A stretch of DNA of 64,000 nucleotides, taken from NCBI RefSeq assembly GCF_027942865.1, contig NC_134507.1, forward strand, positions 32,222,447-32,286,446, in the 5' to 3' direction. The first letter of the stretch is position 1, and every line of letters starts with the position of its first letter. This document shows, in pieces, positions 57,083 through 64,000 of this stretch. Origin of the DNA: Odontesthes bonariensis (Eukaryota > Chordata > Actinopteri > Atheriniformes > Atherinopsidae). The notes under the pieces were generated by a model. That model had not been told where the DNA came from. It did not search any database and saw only the letters and a list, made by a program, of their open reading frames with translations. The position numbers and the translations under genes are program-made.

Positions 57083-57305
57083 CTTTTGGCTTCTCCAGGC
57101 GCATGCAGTTTGACTGCGTCAAATGCAAAGGCAGTCCCTGTTTGACTTTTTGGAACTGCTCCTTTGTCAGGACAAAGTTAAATGTATGAGGATCAAAGGC
57201 AACCATGACCTAGGACACCTTAGCAGATCCAGGATCAGCAAGATGGATCACAGGGTGATCAACAGATGTTTCAACAAAAGACATGCAGAGAGAAGAGAGA
57301 AAAAT

Positions 57306-57423
57306 GCTTACAGCACCTGGTATTCCCAAGCGGTCTCCCATCCAAGTACTAACCAGGCCCGACCCTGCTTGGCTTCCGAGTTCGGACGAGATCGGGCGTG
57401 TTCAGGGCGGTGTGGCCGTAAGC
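57306..57423 (-). rRNA. rn5s: 5S rRNA gene, copy 6
   Basis: Identical gene with the short purine-tract form, as in copies 1 and 7. Confidence 0.94.
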
Positions 57424-57791
57424 CACAGTCCCCGTGACAAATATGTGTTACATAGGTGCTGGAACCATACGTTGCCCCTATTTTACCAGAGAGTTGGCTT
57501 GAGAGGCTGATGTTGAGCCTGCACGTCGACTTCCCTGATGTGATTGTTCTCTGCAGCTGAAAATGGGACTCTCAGATAACTTAGTGTGTGTCTGTCAAGC
57601 TCCTCTGTTCTCTGTGTGTAGTTTGGTGTTCATGGTCATACAGAGAAACCAGGGAAGCTCAATCCCACGACGTGCTCATAAACTGCGTCTTTTCTAAAGA
57701 TTATAGTTCCATTTTAGAAGTCAGAATACAATGGCTCCCTGAAACTACCACCATGTACCGCTGGTTTTGTTATTTCACAAGAGTTGGGAAG

Positions 57792-57978
57792 AGTGCACCG
57801 TTCCCGGCGGCACTGCAGTACCGGGTCGATGCGTGGAGTGAACGGAGCAAGCCCCTTTTTCAACCCCTGTGCCTAAAAATCCATTTAATATGTAGTCCTC
57901 ATATAGAGGACGTATCAGATATTAAACTGATAAGAACAGATACTACACTTGATCTTAGCCAAAAGGCCGAGAAGCGAT
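57792..57978 (-). ncRNA. rnu2: U2 snRNA gene, copy 6
   Basis: Complete; A at nt 88, as in most copies. Confidence 0.95.
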
Positions 57979-58276
57979 AACCCTCCACTGTTTCACGTCC
58001 GAGAGCCCTTCCTGGCACAATGCGCACTTGTGGCGGTGCTCTTTTTTTGCCTACAAAGCGTCACTTTGCACCTCCGCCCACCCGCTGCAGTGAGCACTCT
58101 TCAGCCGTTTCAGATGGTACAACTTTGCACTCCCGCCCGCTCCACTGAGCACCGTTCAAACAACAACAATTTAGCGCTCCAGGCTTTGAACATGGGCACG
58201 GTCTCAAGAAATAAGGTGACTCTACTCCGAGAAGTCACTTGGCACAGCAAGAAGATTTCCTTTGCACAGACAGAAT

Positions 58277-58396
58277 GGGCTTCACCCGCAAAGGTAAAGC
58301 CTTCCAAAAATAGAAACAACTCATTAATGCTGCTCTCCACGGAAGTCTTTAGTAAAAGGCGAAAGACTTGTACGTTATGAAGAGAAACCAGAGTAC
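58277..58396 (-). ncRNA. rnu5: U5 snRNA gene, copy 7
   Basis: Identical to copy 2. Confidence 0.93.
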
Positions 58397-58700
58397 GAGT
58401 ATTTGACACTGCGGGAGCAGTGCATCAGGCTAGTTGGCATAGCCACCTTCCCCACGGTGAGCTTTGCTTGGTTGAGACGCTGGCTCCTCGGCCGACCAGG
58501 TAGGAACAATCGGGCCCTATTCAATGGCTGCTTTGTCTTTTACTCTGTGCAAAAGACTAGGGGTCTTGAGGCTTTGTTCTGACCGCTCATTGGGTGTAGA
58601 GGTTTTTTTCAAGCAATTCTCCCAGTCGGCCCAATCCCAGAGCCATCTCAAAGTGGAGTTCACTTTCACTCTCTTTTCGCAGACTAAAAGCCAGAGTTTT

Positions 58701-58778
58701 ATCTCAGAAGCTAAGCAGAGTCGGGCCTGGTTAGTACTTGGATGGGGAGACCGCCTGGGAATACCAGGTGCTGTAAGC
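58701..58778 (+). pseudogene. inverted 5S rRNA relic, copy 7
   Basis: Identical to the other relics. Confidence 0.9.
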
Positions 58779-59001
58779 CTTTTGGCTTCTCCAGGCGCAT
58801 GCAGTTTGACTGCGTCAAATGCAAAGGCAGTCCCTGTTTGACTTTTTGGAACTGCTCCTTTGTCAGGACAAAGTTAAATGTATGAGGATCAAAGGCAACC
58901 ATGACCTGGGACACCTTAGCAGATCCAGGATCAGCAAGATGGATCACAGGGTGATCAACAGATGTTTCAACAAAAGACATGCAGAGAGAAGAGAGAAAAA
59001 T

Positions 59002-59119
59002 GCTTACAGCACCTGGTATTCCCAAGCGGTCTCCCATCCAAGTACTAACCAGGCCCGACCCTGCTTGGCTTCCGAGTTCGGACGAGATCGGGCGTGTTCA
59101 GGGCGGTGTGGCCGTAAGC
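59002..59119 (-). rRNA. rn5s: 5S rRNA gene, copy 7
   Basis: Identical gene with the short purine-tract form. Confidence 0.94.
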
Positions 59120-59487
59120 CACAGTCCCCGTGACAAATATGTGTTACATAGGTGCTGGAACCATACGTTGCCCCTATTTTACCAGAGAGTTGGCTTGAGA
59201 GGCTGATGTTGAGCCTGCACGTCGACTTCCCTGATGTGATTGTTCTCTGCAGCTGAAAATGGGACTCTCAGATAACTTAGTGTGTGTCTGTCAAGCTCCT
59301 CTGTTCTCTGTGTGTAGTTTGGTGTTCATGGTCATACAGAGAAACCAGGGAAGCTCAATCCCACGACGTGCTCATAAACTGCGTCTTTTCTAAAGATTAT
59401 AGTTCCATTTTAGAAGTCAGAATACAATGGCTCCCTGAAACTACCACCATGTACCGCTGGTTTTGTTATTTCACAAGAGTTGGGAAG

Positions 59488-59674
59488 AGTGCACCGTTCC
59501 CGGCGGCACTGCAGTACCGGGTCGATGCGTGGAGTGAACGGAGCAAGCCCCTTTTTCAACCCCTGTGCCTAAAAATCCATTTAATATGTAGTCCTCATAT
59601 AGAGGACGTATCAGATATTAAACTGATAAGAACAGATACTACACTTGATCTTAGCCAAAAGGCCGAGAAGCGAT
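59488..59674 (-). ncRNA. rnu2: U2 snRNA gene, copy 7
   Basis: Complete and identical to copy 6. Its upstream flank has one base change in a T run (TTTTGTTGCC). Confidence 0.95.
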
Positions 59675-59972
59675 AACCCTCCACTGTTTCACGTCCGAGA
59701 GCCCTTCCTGGCACAATGCGCACTTGTGGCGGTGCTCTTTTGTTGCCTACAAAGCGTCACTTTGCACCTCCGCCCACCCGCTGCAGTGAGCACTCTTCAG
59801 CCGTTTCAGATGGTACAACTTTGCACTCCCGCCCGCTCCACTGAGCACCGTTCAAACAACAACAATTTAGCGCTCCAGGCTTTGAACATGGGCACGGTCT
59901 CAAGAAATAAGGTGACTCTACTCCGAGAAGTCACTTGGCACAGCAAGAAGATTTCCTTTGCACAGACAGAAT

Positions 59973-60092
59973 GGGCTTCACCCGCAAAGGTAAAGCCTTC
60001 CAAAAATAGAAACAACTCATTAATGCTGCTCTCCACGGAAGTCTTTAGTAAAAGGCGAAAGACTTGTACGTTATGAAGAGAAACCAGAGTAC
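59973..60092 (-). ncRNA. rnu5: U5 snRNA gene, copy 8
   Basis: Identical to copy 2. Confidence 0.93.
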
Positions 60093-60396
60093 GAGTATTT
60101 GACACTGCGGGAGCAGTGCATCAGGCTAGTTGGCATAGCCACCTTCCCCACGGTGAGCTTTGCTTGGTTGAGACGCTGGCTCCTCGGCCGACCAGGTAGG
60201 AACAATCGGGCCCTATTCAATGGCTGCTTTGTCTTTTACTCTGTGCAAAAGACTAGGGGTCTTGAGGCTTTGTTCTGACCGCTCATTGGGTGTAGAGGTT
60301 TTTTTCAAGCAATTCTCCCAGTCGGCCCAATCCCAGAGCCATCTCAAAGTGGAGTTCACTTTCACTCTCTTTTCGCAGACTAAAAGCCAGAGTTTT

Positions 60397-60474
60397 ATCT
60401 CAGAAGCTAAGCAGAGTCGGGCCTGGTTAGTACTTGGATGGGGAGACCGCCTGGGAATACCAGGTGCTGTAAGC
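60397..60474 (+). pseudogene. inverted 5S rRNA relic, copy 8
   Basis: Identical to the other relics. Confidence 0.9.
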
Positions 60475-60707
60475 CTTTTGGCTTCTCCAGGCGCATGCAG
60501 TTTGACTGCGTCAAATGCAAAGGCAGTCCCTGTTTGACTTTTTGGAACTGCTCCTTTGTCAGGACAAAGTTAAATGTATGAGGATCAAAGGCAACCATGA
60601 CCTGGGACACCTTAGCAGATCCAGGATCAGCAAGATGGATCACAGGGTGATCAACAGATGTTTCAACAAAAGACATGCAGAGAGAAGAGAAGAGAAGAGA
60701 GAAAAAT

Positions 60708-60825
60708 GCTTACAGCACCTGGTATTCCCAAGCGGTCTCCCATCCAAGTACTAACCAGGCCCGACCCTGCTTGGCTTCCGAGTTCGGACGAGATCGGGCG
60801 TGTTCAGGGCGGTGTGGCCGTAAGC
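60708..60825 (-). rRNA. rn5s: 5S rRNA gene, copy 8
   Basis: Identical gene; purine tract has two more AGAGA steps than copies 6 and 7 and lacks AGACA. Confidence 0.94.
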
Positions 60826-61193
60826 CACAGTCCCCGTGACAAATATGTGTTACATAGGTGCTGGAACCATACGTTGCCCCTATTTTACCAGAGAGTTGGC
60901 TTGAGAGGCTGATGTTGAGCCTGCACGTCGACTTCCCTGATGTGATTGTTCTCTGCAGCTGAAAATGGGACTCTCAGATAACTTAGTGTGTGTCTGTCAA
61001 GCTCCTCTGTTCTCTGTGTGTAGTTTGGTGTTCATGGTCATACAGAGAAACCAGGGAAGCTCAATCCCACGACGTGCTCATAAACTGCGTCTTTTCTAAA
61101 GATTATAGTTCCATTTTAGAAGTCAGAATACAATGGCTCCCTGAAACTACCACCATGTACCGCTGGTTTTGTTATTTCACAAGAGTTGGGAAG

Positions 61194-61380
61194 AGTGCAC
61201 CGTTCCCGGCGGCACTGCAGTACCGGGTCGATGCGTGGAGTGAACGGAGCAAGCCCCTTTTTCAACCCCTGTGCCTAAAAATCCATTTAATATGTAGTCC
61301 TCATATAGAGGACGTATCAGATATTAAACTGATAAGAACAGATACTACACTTGATCTTAGCCAAAAGGCCGAGAAGCGAT
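61194..61380 (-). ncRNA. rnu2: U2 snRNA gene, copy 8
   Basis: Complete and identical to copy 6. Confidence 0.95.
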
Positions 61381-61678
61381 AACCCTCCACTGTTTCACGT
61401 CCGAGAGCCCTTCCTGGCACAATGCGCACTTGTGGCGGTGCTCTTTTTTTGCCTACAAAGCGTCACTTTGCACCTCCGCCCACCCGCTGCAGTGAGCACT
61501 CTTCAGCCGTTTCAGATGGTACAACTTTGCACTCCCGCCCGCTCCACTGAGCACCATTCAAACAACAACAATTTAGCGCTCCAGGCTTTGAACATGGGCA
61601 CGGTCTCAAGAAATAAGGTGACTCTACTCCGAGAAGTCACTTGGCACAGCAAGAAGATTTCCTTTGCACAGACAGAAT

Positions 61679-61798
61679 GGGCTTCACCCGCAAAGGTAAA
61701 GCCTTCCAAAAATAGAAACAACTCATTAATGCTGCTCTCCACGGAAGTCTTTAGTAAAAGGCGAAAGACTTGTACGTTATGAAGAGAAACCAGAGTAC
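61679..61798 (-). ncRNA. rnu5: U5 snRNA gene, copy 9
   Basis: Identical gene body; its downstream flank has one private base change. Confidence 0.93.
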
Positions 61799-62102
61799 GA
61801 GTATTTGACACTGCGGGAGCAGTGCATCAGGCTAGTTGGCATAGCCACCTTCCCCACGGTGAGCTTTGCTTGGTTGAGACGCTGGCTCCTCGGCCGACCA
61901 GGTAGGAACAATCGGGCCCTATTCAATGGCTGCTTTGTCTTTTACTCTGTGCAAAAGACTAGGGGTCTTGAGGCTTTGTTCTGACCGCTCATTGGGTGTA
62001 GAGGTTTTTTTCAAGCAATTCTCCCAGTCGGCCCAATCCCAGAGCCATCTCAAAGTGGAGTTCACTTTCACTCTCTTTTCGCAGACTAAAAGCCAGAGTT
62101 TT

Positions 62103-62180
62103 ATCTCAGAAGCTAAGCAGAGTCGGGCCTGGTTAGTACTTGGATGGGGAGACCGCCTGGGAATACCAGGTGCTGTAAGC
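62103..62180 (+). pseudogene. inverted 5S rRNA relic, copy 9
   Basis: Identical to the other relics. Confidence 0.9.
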
Positions 62181-62408
62181 CTTTTGGCTTCTCCAGGCGC
62201 ATGCAGTTTGACTGCGTCAAATGCAAAGGCAGTCCCTGTTTGACTTTTTGGAACTGCTCCTTTGTCAGGACAAAGTTAAATGTATGAGGATCAAAGGCAA
62301 CCATGACCTGGGACACCTTAGCAGATCCAGGATCAGCAAGATGGATCACAGGGTGATCAACAGATGTTTCAACAAAAGACATGCAGAGAGAAGAGAAGAG
62401 AGAAAAAT

Positions 62409-62526
62409 GCTTACAGCACCTGGTATTCCCAAGCGGTCTCCCATCCAAGTACTAACCAGGCCCGACCCTGCTTGGCTTCCGAGTTCGGACGAGATCGGGC
62501 GTGTTCAGGGCGGTGTGGCCGTAAGC
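62409..62526 (-). rRNA. rn5s: 5S rRNA gene, copy 9
   Basis: Identical gene; purine-tract form as in copy 5. Confidence 0.94.
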
Positions 62527-62894
62527 CACAGTCCCCGTGACAAATATGTGTTACATAGGTGCTGGAACCATACGTTGCCCCTATTTTACCAGAGAGTTGG
62601 CTTGAGAGGCTGATGTTGAGCCTGCACGTCGACTTCCCTGATGTGATTGTTCTCTGCAGCTGAAAATGGGACTCTCAGATAACTTAGTGTGTGTCTGTCA
62701 AGCTCCTCTGTTCTCTGTGTGTAGTTTGGTGTTCATGGTCATACAGAGAAACCAGGGAAGCTCAATCCCACGACGTGCTCATAAACTGCGTCTTTTCTAA
62801 AGATTATAGTTCCATTTTAGAAGTCAGAATACAATGGCTCCCTGAAACTACCACCATGTACCGCTGGTTTTGTTATTTCACAAGAGTTGGGAAG

Positions 62895-63081
62895 AGTGCA
62901 CCGTTCCCGGCGGCACTGCAGTACCGGGTCGATGCGTGGAGTGAGCGGAGCAAGCCCCTTTTTCAACCCCTGTGCCTAAAAATCCATTTAATATGTAGTC
63001 CTCATATAGAGGACGTATCAGATATTAAACTGATAAGAACAGATACTACACTTGATCTTAGCCAAAAGGCCGAGAAGCGAT
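62895..63081 (-). ncRNA. rnu2: U2 snRNA gene, copy 9
   Basis: Complete, with one private change in the 3' region (CTCCGCTCACTCC instead of CTCCGTTCACTCC). Confidence 0.95.
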
Positions 63082-63379
63082 AACCCTCCACTGTTTCACG
63101 TCCGAGAGCCCTTCCTGGCACAATGCGCACTTGTGGCGGTGCTCTTTTTTTGCCTACAAAGCGTCACTTTGCACCTCCGCCCACCCGCTGCAGTGAGCAC
63201 TCTTCAGCCGTTTCAGATGGTACAACTTTGCACTCCCGCCCGCTCCACTGAGCACCGTTCAAACAACAACAATTTAGCGCTCCAGGCTTTGAACATGGGC
63301 ACGGTCTCAAGAAATAAGGTGACTCTACTCCGAGAAGTCACTTGGCACAGCAAGAAGATTTCCTTTGCACAGACAGAAT

Positions 63380-63499
63380 GGGCTTCACCCGCAAAGGTAA
63401 AGCCTTCCAAAAATAGAAACAACTCATTAATGCTGCTCTCCACGGAAGTCTTTAGTAAAAGGCGAAAGACTTGTACGTTATGAAGAGAAACCAGAGTAC
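63380..63499 (-). ncRNA. rnu5: U5 snRNA gene, copy 10
   Basis: Last U5 in the window; identical to copy 2. Confidence 0.93.
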
Positions 63500-63803
63500 G
63501 AGTATTTGACACTGCGGGAGCAGTGCATCAGGCTAGTTGGCATAGCCACCTTCCCCACGGTGAGCTTTGCTTGGTTGAGACGCTGGCTCCTCGGCCGACC
63601 AGGTAGGAACAATCGGGCCCTATTCAATGGCTGCTTTGTCTTTTACTCTGTGCAAAAGACTAGGGGTCTTGAGGCTTTGTTCTGACCGCTCATTGGGTGT
63701 AGAGGTTTTTTTCAAGCAATTCTCCCAGTCGGCCCAATCCCAGAGCCATCTCAAAGTGGAGTTCACTTTCACTCTCTTTTCGCAGACTAAAAGCCAGAGT
63801 TTT

Positions 63804-63881
63804 ATCTCAGAAGCTAAGCAGAGTCGGGCCTGGTTAGTACTTGGATGGGGAGACCGCCTGGGAATACCAGGTGCTGTAAGC
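63804..63881 (+). pseudogene. inverted 5S rRNA relic, copy 10
   Basis: Identical to the other relics; the 5S gene it faces lies beyond the window end. Confidence 0.9.
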
Positions 63882-64000
63882 CTTTTGGCTTCTCCAGGCG
63901 CATGCAGTTTGACTGCGTCAAATGCAAAGGCAGTCCCTGTTTGACTTTTTGGAACTGCTCCTTTGTCAGGACAAAGTTAAATGTATGAGGATCAAAGGCA

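Larger units (their letters stand above)
36651..64000 (-). repeat. compound tandem array of 5S, U2 and U5 genes
   Basis: Ten units (last one cut by the window end), period 1,696-1,706 bp where no LINE is inserted. All three working genes are on the minus strand. Length differences come mainly from a purine tract beside the 5S terminator. Units 2-9 are nearly identical; unit 1 at the edge is clearly more diverged. LINE insertions lengthen units 1 and 5 by about 5.6 kb each. Confidence 0.95.

Noticed and set aside
37085-63944. Frames of 105, 143, 130, 99 and 84-89 residues in each compound unit
   Set aside because: They run across the 5S relic, 5S, U5 or U2 genes or their complements. Conservation is explained by the RNA genes and tandem duplication.
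36651-64000. Additional U4, U6 or tRNA genes in the compound spacers
   Set aside because: No match to U4 or U6 core sequences or to a tRNA cloverleaf was found on either strand by reading.

Overview
The window looks like teleost fish nuclear DNA. It holds no recognisable host protein-coding gene. It is a gene-dense block of small structural RNA genes: a pure tandem array of U1 snRNA genes, then a compound tandem array of 5S rRNA, U2 snRNA and U5 snRNA genes. Linkage of 5S rDNA to U1, U2 and U5 genes is known in some fish (Senegalese sole is the case I recall). The mobile elements also fit: a gypsy-type LTR fossil with integrase ahead of reverse transcriptase (Gmr1-like, known from deuterostomes including cod), and a LINE inserted in U2 genes (Keno-like, Tx1 clade).

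Layout. 1-2886: broken Gmr1-like LTR retrotransposon on the minus strand. 2887-36650: 48 U1 genes, all on the plus strand, one every 712-713 bp, with nested higher-order repeats of 4, 5 and 6 units. 36651-64000: minus-strand compound array with a period of about 1,696-1,706 bp. Read along the minus strand, each unit runs U2, 5S, a truncated 5S relic in the opposite orientation, then U5. The window contains 10 U5 genes, 10 relics, 9 apparently functional 5S genes and 9 U2 loci. The array continues past position 64000.

Two U2 loci (units 1 and 5) each carry a full-length LINE of about 5.6 kb in U2 orientation, at 38199-43826 and 50634-56256. In both, the junctions are the same and about 11 bp of U2 (nt 27-37, most of the branch-site-recognition segment) is missing. 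The second LINE has both ORFs open (436 aa with three CCHC knuckles; 1176 aa with AP-endonuclease and reverse transcriptase). The first has ORF2 broken by two single-base gains in homopolymers.

How the parts fit: U1, U2 and U5 are Pol II snRNAs of the major spliceosome, and a CACCG-headed PSE-like block sits 57-63 bp upstream of each in this window. 5S is a Pol III gene with internal control elements. U1 reads rightward and the compound array leftward, so the two arrays converge at 36650. Most short ORFs seen across the repeats are by-products of the RNA genes and spacers and are not annotated as genes.
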